NCBI RefSeq assembly: GCF_000716595.1
Contig: NZ_JNXC01000016.1
Location: 62,001-126,000 of the forward strand
Reading direction: 5' to 3'
Source: Saccharothrix sp. NRRL B-16314
GTDB taxonomy: Bacteria > Actinomycetota > Actinomycetes > Mycobacteriales > Pseudonocardiaceae
DNA length: 64,000 nucleotides
Part shown: one piece after another, positions 8,177 to 16,843 of the stretch
How positions within the stretch are numbered: the first letter of the stretch is position 1
Layout: each line of letters begins with the position of its first letter
Notes under the pieces: model-generated
Seen by the model: the letters and a program-made list of their open reading frames with translations, nothing else
Databases searched by the model: none
Told to the model about the DNA's origin: nothing
Made by a program: the position numbers and the translations under genes

Positions 8177-9196
8177 TCAATTCGGCGACTGTGCGGTGCC
8201 GGCCCGAGGGTTGGCGGCTTGACGGGTCGCCTGGTGGGCGGGGTGCTGGTAGTAGGAGATGGCGGCGGTGGCCAGGGCGGCGCCCCAGATCGGCCAGAAG
8301 CACTCCGGCAACCAGGCTCCCCATTCGTCGGCGGTGAACCGGCCGGCGATGGCGACGCGGATGTAGGTGAATCCGGCCACGGTGACGATGATCGCGACGA
8401 AACCGGCCGGGACGACCGCCAGCAGCGGCGGCACCCGCTTGCCGCGCAGGCCGGGAATCCAGCGCGGGAAGATCTTGCCCCACCGCTGGGTCAAGCCGAG
8501 GGTGAGCACGCCGCCGAACGCGCCGAAGGTCGCCAGGTAAGCGCCGGCCAGCCACATGCCGTCGTCACCTTCGGCCATGAACTCCTCGGTCACGCCCAGA
8601 GGGATGCCGAGCGCCCACGCCCACCGGGTGGCGCAGTACACCAACGGCACCGTGAACGCCACGTAAACGGCGACCCGCCCGCGTTCCGGGGTGAACCACG
8701 TCCGGCGTTCCCGGTCGCGCCCGTAGGCCATCGCGGCGGCTGCGAGGAGCAGGCCGCCGAGCACGCAGACGAGCTGGTTCAGCACCGGCCACGGCCACGC
8801 GTCGGCGAAGGTGGTGCCGCCCGGCTCCCAGTCGAAGACGGGGGCGATCAGCAACAGCGGTGTGTAGGCGACGCCCATCAACAGGCGCGAGTCGGGGATC
8901 ACCAGGATCAGGAGTGCGGCGATCGACCAGGCAGGGACCAACGGCGCGCGGTGGCCGCCGCTCCCGGTCAACGCCAGCGCCGAGGCCGCGGTGAGCAGTG
9001 AGAGGACGGCGATCCACCAGCCGAAGCCCGGTGTCGTGCCGGCCAGGACGGACAACGCCCCGTCGGGATCGGAATCGGTGGCGCCCCAGGGGTATCCGGG
9101 CATCCCCAACGCCCATGCGATGCCGATCGCCCCGTAGATCAACGCCCACAGCGCCGCCGCGTATCCCCATCGGTCCGAAATGGACAAGTTCTTCAT
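8177..9196 (-). CDS. polytopic membrane protein, unknown function
   Basis: 339 residues from the ATG at 9196 (MKNLSISDRWGYAA), preceded by GGAAGG. About eight to nine hydrophobic stretches can be seen, for example ALIYGAIGIAWALGM, WWIAVLSLLTAASAL and FVAIIVTVAGFTYI. There are no recognisable catalytic motifs. It is divergent from a two-component system, and twin inverted-repeat elements lie between them, so it is a good candidate target of that response regulator. The longer frame continuing past 9196 has no gene-like start and overlaps the kinase. Confidence 0.7.
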   Translation of the reverse strand: MKNLSISDRWGYAAALWALIYGAIGIAWALGMPGYPWGATDSDPDGALSVLAGTTPGFGWWIAVLSLLTAASALALTGSGGHRAPLVPAWSIAALLILVIPDSRLLMGVAYTPLLLIAPVFDWEPGGTTFADAWPWPVLNQLVCVLGGLLLAAAAMAYGRDRERRTWFTPERGRVAVYVAFTVPLVYCATRWAWALGIPLGVTEEFMAEGDDGMWLAGAYLATFGAFGGVLTLGLTQRWGKIFPRWIPGLRGKRVPPLLAVVPAGFVAIIVTVAGFTYIRVAIAGRFTADEWGAWLPECFWPIWGAALATAAISYYQHPAHQATRQAANPRAGTAQSPN

Positions 9197-9232
9197 GCGG
9201 TCGAGCCTTCCGCCTCGGCCGGGTGGCGAGCC

Positions 9233-9283
9233 AGATGCCGTTCGGCACCCGTGCGGTCGCAAGAGGTGCCGTTCGGCACTCGT
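9233..9283. promoter_or_regulatory. two copies of a TGCCG-NN-CGGCA element, 31 bp apart
   Basis: Copy 1 (9233-9252) and copy 2 (9264-9283) share AGNTGCCGTTCGGCACNCGT with two differences. Each contains the inverted repeat TGCCG-TT-CGGCA. The 31-bp period is close to three helical turns, so dimers would bind the same DNA face. The elements sit in the divergent region between the membrane protein and the kinase, the expected place for a response-regulator site. Confidence 0.55.
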
Positions 9284-9316
9284 GGGTGGACCGGGGGATG
9301 TGCTTATCGTCTGCGG

Positions 9317-10423
9317 GTGAACGTGACTTGGGCTGTCGTCGTGCTGCCGGTGCTGGTCGCCGTCGCGGTGAACGCGATCGGGCTGTTCCGGCCACGGCTG
9401 AGGCCGCGTCTGCCCGTGTTGGTCCTGACCACCGGAAGTGTGTCCCTGGTCTTCACGTTGGCCCACGTCATCGGCGTGATCCGGCCGGCGTGGGGCACCA
9501 GTGTGCTGGGGATGCTCGAGAGTGCGGCGTTGATGGTGTCGGCCGGGCTGGTCGTCAGGTACGCGCCACCGCCGCGAGCGGTGGTGGCCGCTCTGGTCGC
9601 GGGACTGGCCGCGGGTGGCTGGCTGCTGCGCGTGTTCACGCCCGTGTCGCCGCTGGAGGTGCTGGGCGCGTGCGTGTTCTGGGGACTCGGCGCGTTGGTG
9701 GCCGCCGGGGTGGGCGCCTACCTGCGTTCCCTGGACGTGCGGCAGGAGCGGGCGGTGGCGGACACGCGCACCGCCTTGCGGCTGCGGCTGGCCCGGGACC
9801 TGCACGACTTCGTCGCACACGACATCAGCGAGATGGTGGCGCACGCCCAGGCCGGCGCGGTCGCGGGCGATCCGCTGCGGGCTCTGGAACGCGTCGAGGC
9901 CGCGGGTCAGCGGGCCTTGTCGGTGCTTGACCGCACGCTCGACATGCTGCACCACGACCGACCTCTCGGCCCCGTCGGCGACCTGGGCGGCATCCGCGAG
10001 GCAGCCGCACGGTTCTCCGCCGCCGGGCCGGCGCGGGTCGACCTGCACCTGGACCCGGCGTTGGCGGTTCCGGTGGAGACCGCGGCGCTGGCCTACCGGA
10101 TCGTGATCGAGGGACTGACCAACGTCCGGCGGCACGCACCGGGGGCGACGCGCGTCGAACTGCACGTCGGTGAGTCGGCCGGGGCACTGGAGGTCAGGAT
10201 GACCAACGACGGCGTGAGCGGCACGCGCGGCCGGCGGCGTGGCGGGTCCGGACTGCCCGGCCTGGCTGCGGTCGTAGCGGAACAGGGTGGCGAGCTGGTC
10301 ACCCGCGCCGTGCCGGACGGGTGGTCGCTGACGGCGCGCCTACCGCCGGCACAATCACCGGAGTGGTCGCCCGAATCCTCCTCGCCGACGACCAGGAGGG
10401 CATCCGGGGCGCCTTCCGGATGA
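9317..10423 (+). CDS. sensor histidine kinase (HisKA_3, NarL/DesK type)
   Basis: 368 residues. The N-terminal 140 residues hold about four membrane segments. The dimerisation/phosphotransfer helix LARDLHDFVAHDISEM contains the likely phospho-accepting H163, followed by a HATPase domain (IVIEGLTNVRRHAPGA, GSGLPGLAAVV). I start at GTG 9317. A TATCGT element ends 6 bases upstream and would give a leaderless transcript starting at that GTG. A frame start at 9251 lies inside the upstream repeats. The 3' end overlaps the response regulator gene by 61 bases. Confidence 0.85.
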   Translation: MNVTWAVVVLPVLVAVAVNAIGLFRPRLRPRLPVLVLTTGSVSLVFTLAHVIGVIRPAWGTSVLGMLESAALMVSAGLVVRYAPPPRAVVAALVAGLAAGGWLLRVFTPVSPLEVLGACVFWGLGALVAAGVGAYLRSLDVRQERAVADTRTALRLRLARDLHDFVAHDISEMVAHAQAGAVAGDPLRALERVEAAGQRALSVLDRTLDMLHHDRPLGPVGDLGGIREAAARFSAAGPARVDLHLDPALAVPVETAALAYRIVIEGLTNVRRHAPGATRVELHVGESAGALEVRMTNDGVSGTRGRRRGGSGLPGLAAVVAEQGGELVTRAVPDGWSLTARLPPAQSPEWSPESSSPTTRRASGAPSG

Positions 10424-10992
10424 TCCTCGACGCCCAGCCCGACATGACCGTGGTGGCGGAGGCGGCCGACGGCCGCGCCGCGATCGACACGGCCCTCGCG
10501 ATCAGGCCCGACGTGGTGCTCGCCGACATCCGCATGCCCGGCACCGACGGCATCGAGGTGGCCCGCGCGCTGGCCGGCACCGGTGTCCACGTCGTGGTGG
10601 TCACCACGTTCGGGCTCGACGAGTACGTCCAGGCCGCCCTGCGCCACGGCGCCGCCGGGTTCATCCTGAAGCGCTCCGCCCCGGCGCTGCTGGTCGAAGC
10701 CGTCCGGGCCGCGGTCAACGGCGACATGCTCATCAGCCCGGAGCTGACCGTCCGGTTGCTCCGCGGGCGGGAGCTGCCGCACGAGCAGTCGAGCGTCGTG
10801 CTGACCGAGCGGGAGGACCAGGTCGTGGCCATGGTCGCGGTCGGCCGGACCAACGCCGAGATCGCCGCCGAACTCTTCCTGTCACCGGGCACCGTGAAGA
10901 ACCACATCGCGTCCGTCCAGCACAAGACCGGCACCAGGAACCGGGTCGCCATCGCCGCGTGGGCCTGGGCCACCGGACGCGCCAAGCCTTGA
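10363..10992 (+). CDS. NarL/LuxR-family response regulator
   Basis: 209 residues from GTG 10363 (MVARILLADDQEGIRG). The receiver domain has the acidic pair in ADDQ, the likely phosphorylation site D55 in VVLADIRMPG, and the conserved Lys in FILKRS. The C-terminal LuxR helix-turn-helix is LTEREDQVVAMVAVGRTNAE, then AELFLSPGTVKNHI. It partners with the overlapping kinase. The twin repeats upstream of the kinase are plausible binding sites, giving autoregulation and control of the divergent membrane protein. The input signal is unknown. Confidence 0.88.
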   Translation: MVARILLADDQEGIRGAFRMILDAQPDMTVVAEAADGRAAIDTALAIRPDVVLADIRMPGTDGIEVARALAGTGVHVVVVTTFGLDEYVQAALRHGAAGFILKRSAPALLVEAVRAAVNGDMLISPELTVRLLRGRELPHEQSSVVLTEREDQVVAMVAVGRTNAEIAAELFLSPGTVKNHIASVQHKTGTRNRVAIAAWAWATGRAKP

Positions 10993-10997
10993 CCTCG

Positions 10998-12032
10998 TCA
11001 CCTGCTGGAGGCGCGCACCACGAGCTTCGTCGGCAGGAACGCGGGTTCCGGCGTGTCACCGCCGTGCACCATGGTCAGCACAGCGCGCGCCGCGGCCACT
11101 CCGATCCCCGACTTGTCCTGCGCCAACGTGGTGAGGGGCGGGTCGACCAGGGCGGCCAGCTCGATGTCGTCGAACCCCACGACGGCCAGGTCGTCCGGTA
11201 CCCGCAAACCGGCGTGGCGCGCGGCGAGCAGCGCGCCGACGGCCATCTCGTCGCTCGCGCAGAACACCGCGGTCGGCGGCTCGGGCAGTGCGATCAGCGA
11301 CCGCGCCGCCGCCTGGCCGCTGGGCCGGTAGAAGTCGCCCTCCACCACGTACTCCGGCGGCACCTCCAGCCCCGCCTCGGCCATCGCGGCGCGGAAACCG
11401 GTCACGCGGTCGACCGACGGGCGGTTGGTGCGCGGCCCGGTGATGGTCGCGATCCGGCGGTGCCCGGCGGCGGCCAGGTGCCGCACCGCCAGGGCCGCGC
11501 CACCGACGTTGTCCGACGTCACGTAGGTGGCCCGCGGTCCGTCGACGTCCACGTCGACCGCCACGCACGGCAGCCCGGACTGGGCGAACGCGGTGAACGC
11601 CGACGCGTCCGACCCGCTGTCGATGAGGACCAGCCCGCCGAGGTGGTGCCGCCGGGTCATGTTCACGTACGCCACCGGGTCGGCCAGGGACGCGCCGACC
11701 GCCCGCAACGCCGCCGACCCGCTCGTGGCGAGCATCAGCAGGTGGTAGCCGTGCGCGCTGAGCGCCGACTTCAGGCCGATCAGCAGCTCCTGGAGGTACG
11801 GGTGCCGCCACCCCGGCCTGCGGTGGTCGGTGTCCCACACGAGGCCGATCAGCCCGGACCGCTTGGTGGCCAGCGCGCGCGCCGACTCGTTGGGCCGGTA
11901 ATCGAGCTCCCGGGCCACCCGTTCCACCACTTCGCGCTTTTCCCGGCTGACCGTCAGCGGCTGGTTGAAAACGCGGGAAACGGTCGCCACGGACACGCCG
12001 CAGAGCTGGGCGATCTCGCGGATCGTCGGCAT
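10998..12032 (-). CDS. LacI-family transcriptional repressor
   Basis: 344 residues from the ATG at 12032 (MPTIREIAQLCGVSV), with AGGGG upstream; a longer start at 12062 would overlap the operator. The N-terminal helix-turn-helix plus hinge (VSVATVSRVFNQPLTVS, RPNESARALATKRS) is classical LacI. The rest is a periplasmic-binding-protein-like effector domain. It is divergent from the sugar importer and beta-glucosidase genes, so it probably represses them until a sugar such as a beta-glucoside binds. The position mirrors cebR next to cebEFG-bglC in Streptomyces, but no CebR palindrome is present here, so the specificity may differ. Confidence 0.87.
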   Translation of the reverse strand: MPTIREIAQLCGVSVATVSRVFNQPLTVSREKREVVERVARELDYRPNESARALATKRSGLIGLVWDTDHRRPGWRHPYLQELLIGLKSALSAHGYHLLMLATSGSAALRAVGASLADPVAYVNMTRRHHLGGLVLIDSGSDASAFTAFAQSGLPCVAVDVDVDGPRATYVTSDNVGGAALAVRHLAAAGHRRIATITGPRTNRPSVDRVTGFRAAMAEAGLEVPPEYVVEGDFYRPSGQAAARSLIALPEPPTAVFCASDEMAVGALLAARHAGLRVPDDLAVVGFDDIELAALVDPPLTTLAQDKSGIGVAAARAVLTMVHGGDTPEPAFLPTKLVVRASSR

Positions 12033-12047
12033 CGCACGCCCCTTCTT

Positions 12048-12061
12048 TGTAACCGGTTTCA
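12048..12061. promoter_or_regulatory. LacI-type operator
   Basis: TGTAACCGGTTTCA is a 14-bp palindrome with one mismatch and the central CG typical of LacI-family operators. It lies 15 bp before the repressor start, in the divergent region shared with the importer, suggesting autoregulation and possibly control of both directions. Confidence 0.6.
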
Positions 12062-12153
12062 AGCTCGCAGGGAGTACGCCCTGACCAGGCTGGACACCGT
12101 ATCACCTGCGGAAACGCCGAAGCTCTGAAACGATGAGGTTATCTGTTCGTTAC

Positions 12154-12182
12154 TTGACGGTGTCGCGGCGCACGGCTGTCAT
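12154..12182 (+). promoter_or_regulatory. candidate promoter for the sugar importer operon
   Basis: TTGACG and TGTCAT are separated by 17 bp, about 120 bp before the binding-protein start. The -35 is strong and the -10 weak. No second copy of the LacI operator is visible beside it. Confidence 0.35.
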
Positions 12183-12301
12183 GTACACCACACCGGCCGG
12201 GCGCAGACCCGACCGAATTCGCCGGAAACCCCTCGGTTCGACCCTGTGCGTCTCCGGCGTGCCGAAACGGCTGGAAATGTGGAAAGAGGGAGTGCCGCGT
12301 T

Positions 12302-13546
12302 ATGAGACGAACCGGGACCATGGTCGGCGTCGGCCTGCTGGCCGCGAGCCTGCTCGCCGGCTGCGGCGGCGACAGCGCTGACGGCAAGACCAGGATCACC
12401 ATCGGCCTGTTCGGCAACTTCGGCTACCAGCAGCTGTTCGAGGAGTACGAGAAGGCGCACCCGGACGTCGACATCACCGACCGCACCGCCTCGTACTCCG
12501 ACCACCACAAGAACCTCGCCGCCCACCTCGCCACGAACAACGGCGCGGCGGACGTCGAGGCGGTCGACGTCGGCTACATCAACCAGTTCAAGGCCAACCC
12601 CGGCCAGTTCACCGAGCTGAAGTCCGACATCAAGGACCGCTGGCTGGACTGGAAGTGGGAGGGCTCGCTGTCCAAGGACGGCAAGCAGATCGGCTACGGC
12701 ACCGACATCGGCGGCCTGGCCATCTGCTACCGCCGCGACCTGTTCGAGGCCGCCGGCCTGCCGTCCGACCGCGACGCGGTGTCCGCGCTGTGGCCGACGT
12801 GGGAGCAGTTCATGGCCACCGGCAAGCAGTTCGCGGCCAAGGCACCCGCCGGCGCCAAGTTCTTCGACGGCGGCCCGACCGTGCTCAACGCGATCGTCGG
12901 CCAGGCGCCCACCGGCTACTACGACAAGTCCGACAAGATCGTCGTGGGCGACAACGCCGACATCAGGAAGGGCTGGGACCTCGTCTCCCAGGGCGTGGCC
13001 GACGGCCTGTCCGCCGGGCTGCTGCACAGCACCCCGCAGTGGAACACCGGCTTCAAGCAGGGCCAGTTCGCCACCCTCGCCTGCCCCGCCTGGATGATGG
13101 CCAAGATCAAGGACCAGGCGCCCGACACCAAGGGCAAGTGGGACCTCGCGGCCGTGCCCGGCGGCGGCGGCAACTGGGGCGGCTCGTACCTGACCGTGCC
13201 CAAGCAGGGCAAGAACATCGACAAGGCCGTCGCGCTCGCCACCTGGCTCACCGCGCCCGAGCAGCAGGCCAAGGTCTTCGCGAACGCCGGCCTGCTCCCG
13301 TCCGCGCCGAAGCTGTACAGCGAGCAGTCGGTGGCCATGAAGCAGGACGAGTTCTTCAACAACGCACCCGTCGGCAAGGTGTTCACCGACGCGGCCCGCG
13401 CCCTGAAGCCGCAGTACCAGGGGCCGAAGGCCGGTGACGTGCAGACGGAGATGGGCAACGCGATGCAGCGCGTCGAGCAGGGCAAGCAGAGCCCGGACGA
13501 GTCGTGGCAGCAGTTCGTCGCCGACGTCAAGAGGCTCGAGGACTGA
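12302..13546 (+). CDS. sugar ABC transporter substrate-binding lipoprotein (CebE-like)
   Basis: 414 residues. The signal sequence ends in the lipobox LLAG-C (LLAASLLAGCGGDS), so the mature protein is lipid-anchored outside the membrane. The body is a family 1 extracellular solute-binding protein (ITIGLFGNFGYQQLFEEYEK, and GTDIGGLAICYRRDLFEAAG in the hinge). The start ATG has GAGGGAG upstream. It is the first gene of binding protein, permease, permease, GH1 beta-glucosidase; its stop overlaps the next start (TGATG). By context the ligand is probably cellobiose or another beta-linked oligosaccharide. Confidence 0.88.
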   Translation: MRRTGTMVGVGLLAASLLAGCGGDSADGKTRITIGLFGNFGYQQLFEEYEKAHPDVDITDRTASYSDHHKNLAAHLATNNGAADVEAVDVGYINQFKANPGQFTELKSDIKDRWLDWKWEGSLSKDGKQIGYGTDIGGLAICYRRDLFEAAGLPSDRDAVSALWPTWEQFMATGKQFAAKAPAGAKFFDGGPTVLNAIVGQAPTGYYDKSDKIVVGDNADIRKGWDLVSQGVADGLSAGLLHSTPQWNTGFKQGQFATLACPAWMMAKIKDQAPDTKGKWDLAAVPGGGGNWGGSYLTVPKQGKNIDKAVALATWLTAPEQQAKVFANAGLLPSAPKLYSEQSVAMKQDEFFNNAPVGKVFTDAARALKPQYQGPKAGDVQTEMGNAMQRVEQGKQSPDESWQQFVADVKRLED

Positions 13547-14466
13547 TGAAGACGGACTGGCGCGAACGCCGCCACCGGTGGGACATCCGGTACGCGCCGT
13601 ACGCCTACATCGCGCCGTACTTCCTGCTGTTCGCGGTGTTCGGCCTGTTCCCCCTGCTCTACACCGCCTGGGTGTCGATGCAGGACCGGAACCTGCTCGA
13701 CGGCGACGCGGCGACGTTCGTCGGACTCGACAACTACGTCGAACTGCTCACCGCTGACCCGTACTTCTGGAACGCGATGGGCAACACGCTCAGCCTGTGG
13801 TTGCTCACCACCGTCCCGCAGATCCTGTTCGCGCTCGGCATCGCGCAGCTGCTCAACCGGCGGCTGCGCGGCCGGACGTTCTTCCGGATGGGCGTGCTGC
13901 TGCCGAACATCACCTCGGTGGCGGCGGTGACGATCATCTTCGCGCAGCTGTTCGGCCGGGACTTCGGCATGATCAACTGGGTGCTGAGCCTGTTCGACGC
14001 GGGTCGGATCGACTGGCAGGCGGGCACCGGCAGCTCGCACGCCGCCATCGCGACGATGGTGGTGTGGCGCTGGACCGGCTACCACGCGCTGATCTTCCTG
14101 GCCTCCATGCAGGCCATCCCGACCAGCGTGTACGAGGCGGCCCGGCTGGACGGCGCGAGCGGCTGGCAGCAGTTCTGGCGGATCACCGTCCCCATGCTGC
14201 GCCCGCAGATCATCTTCTCCACGGTGATCGCCACCGCGGGCAACATGCGGCTGCTCGCCGAGCCGCTGCTGTTCAACCCCGGCGCGGGCGCCGCGACCGG
14301 CGGTTCCGACCGCCAGTTCCAGACCGCCGCGCTCTACCTCTACGAGCAGGGCTTCGCGAAGTTCGACTTCGGTTACGCGTCGGCCATCGCCTGGCTCCTG
14401 CTCGTCGCGACGGTCGCCATCACCGGGTTGAGCTACCTGGCCGCGCGCCGCATCCGGACCGACTGA
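13546..14466 (+). CDS. sugar ABC transporter permease 1 (MalF/CebF-like)
   Basis: 306 residues with six predicted membrane segments (IAPYFLLFAVFGLFPLL first). The cytoplasmic EAA loop EAARLDGASGWQQFWRI contacts the ATPase. Translation starts at the ATG that overlaps the binding-protein stop by one base; the frame start at 13504 lies inside that gene. There is no ATPase gene in the operon, as in Streptomyces ceb operons that rely on a shared MsiK-type ATPase encoded elsewhere. Confidence 0.88.
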   Translation: MKTDWRERRHRWDIRYAPYAYIAPYFLLFAVFGLFPLLYTAWVSMQDRNLLDGDAATFVGLDNYVELLTADPYFWNAMGNTLSLWLLTTVPQILFALGIAQLLNRRLRGRTFFRMGVLLPNITSVAAVTIIFAQLFGRDFGMINWVLSLFDAGRIDWQAGTGSSHAAIATMVVWRWTGYHALIFLASMQAIPTSVYEAARLDGASGWQQFWRITVPMLRPQIIFSTVIATAGNMRLLAEPLLFNPGAGAATGGSDRQFQTAALYLYEQGFAKFDFGYASAIAWLLLVATVAITGLSYLAARRIRTD

Positions 14467-14479
14467 AAGGGCTCGTCAG

Positions 14480-15361
14480 ATGACCAGCGTGCTCGACCGG
14501 CCGGCACCCGCCGCGTCGCCACCCGCCCGCCGCGGGCGCAAGGCGATGCGGATGCCCGGACCGTGGACCTACGCGGCACTGATCGCGGTGCTCGCCGGGT
14601 CGGCGTTCCCGGTGTACTGGTCGCTCGTCGTGTCCTCGCAGACGCCGGACAAGGTGGACAGCGTGCCGCCGGTGCTCGTGCCCGGCGGCAACCTGTTCGC
14701 GAACATCGCCCGGGTGTTCGACCAGTCCGACTTCGCGTTGGCGATGATGAACTCGCTGGTGGTGTCGGGGACCATCACGCTGTCCGTGGTGTTCTTCTCC
14801 ACCCTGGCCGGGTTCGCCTTCGCCAAGCTGAAGTTCCGGGGCCGGTCGGCGCTCATGCTGCTGGTGGTGGCCACCCAGGCCGTGCCGACGGAGCTGGGCG
14901 TCATCCCGCTGTACATGATGATGAGCGATTTCGGCTGGGCGGGGGAGATCCACGCGGTCATCGTGCCCGGCCTGGTCACCGCGTTCGGCGTGTTCTTCAT
15001 GCGGCAGTACTTCGAACGGGCGGTGCCCGACGAGCTGCTGGAGGCGGGGCGGATGGACGGGTGCAGCTCGCTGCGCCTGTACTGGAACGTCGTCCTGCCC
15101 GCCGCCCGACCCGCCGCCGCGGTGCTCGGCCTGTTCACGTTCATGCAGGCGTGGAACGACTTCTTCTGGCCGCTCGTGGTGCTGACGCCGGAGAACCCGA
15201 CCGTCCAGACCGCGCTGTCGACCCTGGCCAGCGGGTACACCACCGACTACACCCTCGTGCTCACCGCGGCGACGATCGGCACGGTGCCGGTGCTCGTCGT
15301 GTTCCTCCTGTTCGGACGCCAGATCGTCGGCGGAATCATGCAAGGAGCGCTAAAAGGATGA
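14480..15361 (+). CDS. sugar ABC transporter permease 2 (MalG/CebG-like)
   Basis: 293 residues with six membrane segments. The EAA loop reads EAGRMDGCSSLRLYWNV. It pairs with permease 1 to form the channel. An AAGGG motif precedes the ATG, and its stop overlaps the start of the beta-glucosidase gene (ATGA at 15358-15361), so import and hydrolysis are translationally coupled. Confidence 0.88.
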   Translation: MTSVLDRPAPAASPPARRGRKAMRMPGPWTYAALIAVLAGSAFPVYWSLVVSSQTPDKVDSVPPVLVPGGNLFANIARVFDQSDFALAMMNSLVVSGTITLSVVFFSTLAGFAFAKLKFRGRSALMLLVVATQAVPTELGVIPLYMMMSDFGWAGEIHAVIVPGLVTAFGVFFMRQYFERAVPDELLEAGRMDGCSSLRLYWNVVLPAARPAAAVLGLFTFMQAWNDFFWPLVVLTPENPTVQTALSTLASGYTTDYTLVLTAATIGTVPVLVVFLLFGRQIVGGIMQGALKG

Positions 15362-16728
15362 TCGACTTCCCCCGAGGGTTCCGCTGGGGCGTCGCCACGT
15401 CGGCGTACCAGATCGAAGGAGCCGTGGACGCCGACGGGAGAGGACCGTCGATCTGGGACGCGTTCGGCGCGGTGCCGGGTGCCGTCGCGGGTGGCGACAC
15501 CGGCGCGGTGGCGTGCGACCACTACCACCGGATGCCGGAGGACCTGGCGCTCCTCGGCGAGCTCGGCGTGGACGCCTACCGGTTCTCGGTGTCCTGGTCG
15601 CGCGTCCTGCCGACGGGCTCGGGCCCGGTCGAGCAGCGCGGCCTCGACTTCTACAGCCGGCTCGTCGACGGGCTGCTGGAACGGGGCATCGAGCCGTTCC
15701 TCACCCTCTACCACTGGGACCTGCCGCAGGCGCTGGAGGAACTGGGCGGCTGGCGCTCCCGCGACACCACGCTGCGGTTCGCCGAGTACGCCACGATCGT
15801 GCACGACGCGCTGGGCGACCGGGTGTCGAAGTGGACGACGTTCAACGAGCCGTACGTCTCCTCCATCGTCGGCTACGGCGAGGGCAGACACGCACCCGGC
15901 GCACGGGAGGGCCACGGCTCACTCGCCGCCGCGCACCACCTGATGGTGGCGCACGGCCTCGCCGTGAACGCCATGCGCGGCACGGCGGGGCACGAGTTCG
16001 GCATCGTGCTCAACCAGTCGCCCTCGACCCCGGTCACGCAATCGGACGCGGACCTGGCCGCGGCCCGCCGGCACGACCTGCTGCTGCGCCGCCAGTTCAC
16101 CGAGCCGCTGTTCGGGGGGCGCTACCCCGACGACTACGAGGAGACGTTCGCGGGCGTCACCGACCTCTCCTTCCGGCTGGACGGCGACCTGGAGCTGATC
16201 TCCACGCCGCTGGACTACGTGGGCATCAACTACTACTACCGCCAGCACGTGGCCGACGCGCCGCACCGCGACCCGAACCCGGCCACCCGCACGTCGATCG
16301 ACGTGGGCATCGACACCACCCGGCTGCCGGACGTGCCGCGCACCGCGATGAACTGGCCGGTCGAGCCGGCCGGGATGACCGACACCCTGGTCGGCCTCAA
16401 GAACCTCTACCCGGACCTGCCGCCGGTGTACGTGACCGAGAACGGGTGCGTCTACCCGGACAACCCCGGCTTCGTCGACCAGGAGCGCATCGACTACCTG
16501 CGCAGCCACCTCGCGGCGGCCCGGGACGCGGTCACGGCGGGCGTGGACCTGCGCGGCTACTTCGTCTGGTCGTTCCTGGACAACTTCGAGTGGGCGCACG
16601 GCTACAAGCACCGGTTCGGCCTGGTCCACGTGGACTACGAGACGCTGGTGCGCACCCCGAGGGCCAGCTTCCACTGGTACCGCGACCTGGTCGCCGAGCA
16701 GCGGGCAAGGACTGGCGCCGCCGGCTGA
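15358..16728 (+). CDS. GH1 beta-glucosidase, cytoplasmic (BglC-like)
   Basis: 456 residues and no signal peptide. The family 1 fold begins FPRGFRWGVATSAYQIEGA. The acid/base is E164 in TFNEPY and the nucleophile is E361 in VTENG, the two retaining-glycosidase signatures. It would cleave imported cellobiose or similar beta-glucosides to monosaccharides. It is the last gene of the importer operon, overlapping the upstream stop by 4 bases. A 15-bp hairpin 9 bases after the stop closes the transcript. Confidence 0.93.
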   Translation: MIDFPRGFRWGVATSAYQIEGAVDADGRGPSIWDAFGAVPGAVAGGDTGAVACDHYHRMPEDLALLGELGVDAYRFSVSWSRVLPTGSGPVEQRGLDFYSRLVDGLLERGIEPFLTLYHWDLPQALEELGGWRSRDTTLRFAEYATIVHDALGDRVSKWTTFNEPYVSSIVGYGEGRHAPGAREGHGSLAAAHHLMVAHGLAVNAMRGTAGHEFGIVLNQSPSTPVTQSDADLAAARRHDLLLRRQFTEPLFGGRYPDDYEETFAGVTDLSFRLDGDLELISTPLDYVGINYYYRQHVADAPHRDPNPATRTSIDVGIDTTRLPDVPRTAMNWPVEPAGMTDTLVGLKNLYPDLPPVYVTENGCVYPDNPGFVDQERIDYLRSHLAAARDAVTAGVDLRGYFVWSFLDNFEWAHGYKHRFGLVHVDYETLVRTPRASFHWYRDLVAEQRARTGAAG

Positions 16729-16736
16729 CCTGCGGG

Positions 16737-16775
16737 GCCACCGTCGCGCGGGGGCGCGTTCCGCGCGACGGTGGC
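16737..16775. terminator. 15-bp hairpin between convergent genes
   Basis: GCCACCGTCGCGCGG pairs perfectly with 16761-16775 across a 9-base loop. It can serve both the beta-glucosidase operon and the convergent DUF3152 operon. Confidence 0.75.
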
Positions 16776-16843
16776 GTCACCTCTTCGGCCGCTGCCCCGC
16801 AGACGGCGGGGTCCGGTCGTTCACGACGTCGACCCGGCGTGGT

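Noticed and set aside
10998..12032. Calling the LacI regulator CebR
   Set aside because: Gene order fits, but the local operator differs from the CebR palindrome that occurs elsewhere in the window.
12230..12250. tRNA T-arm-like GGTTCGACCC
   Set aside because: No matching acceptor stem, anticodon arm or CCA context.
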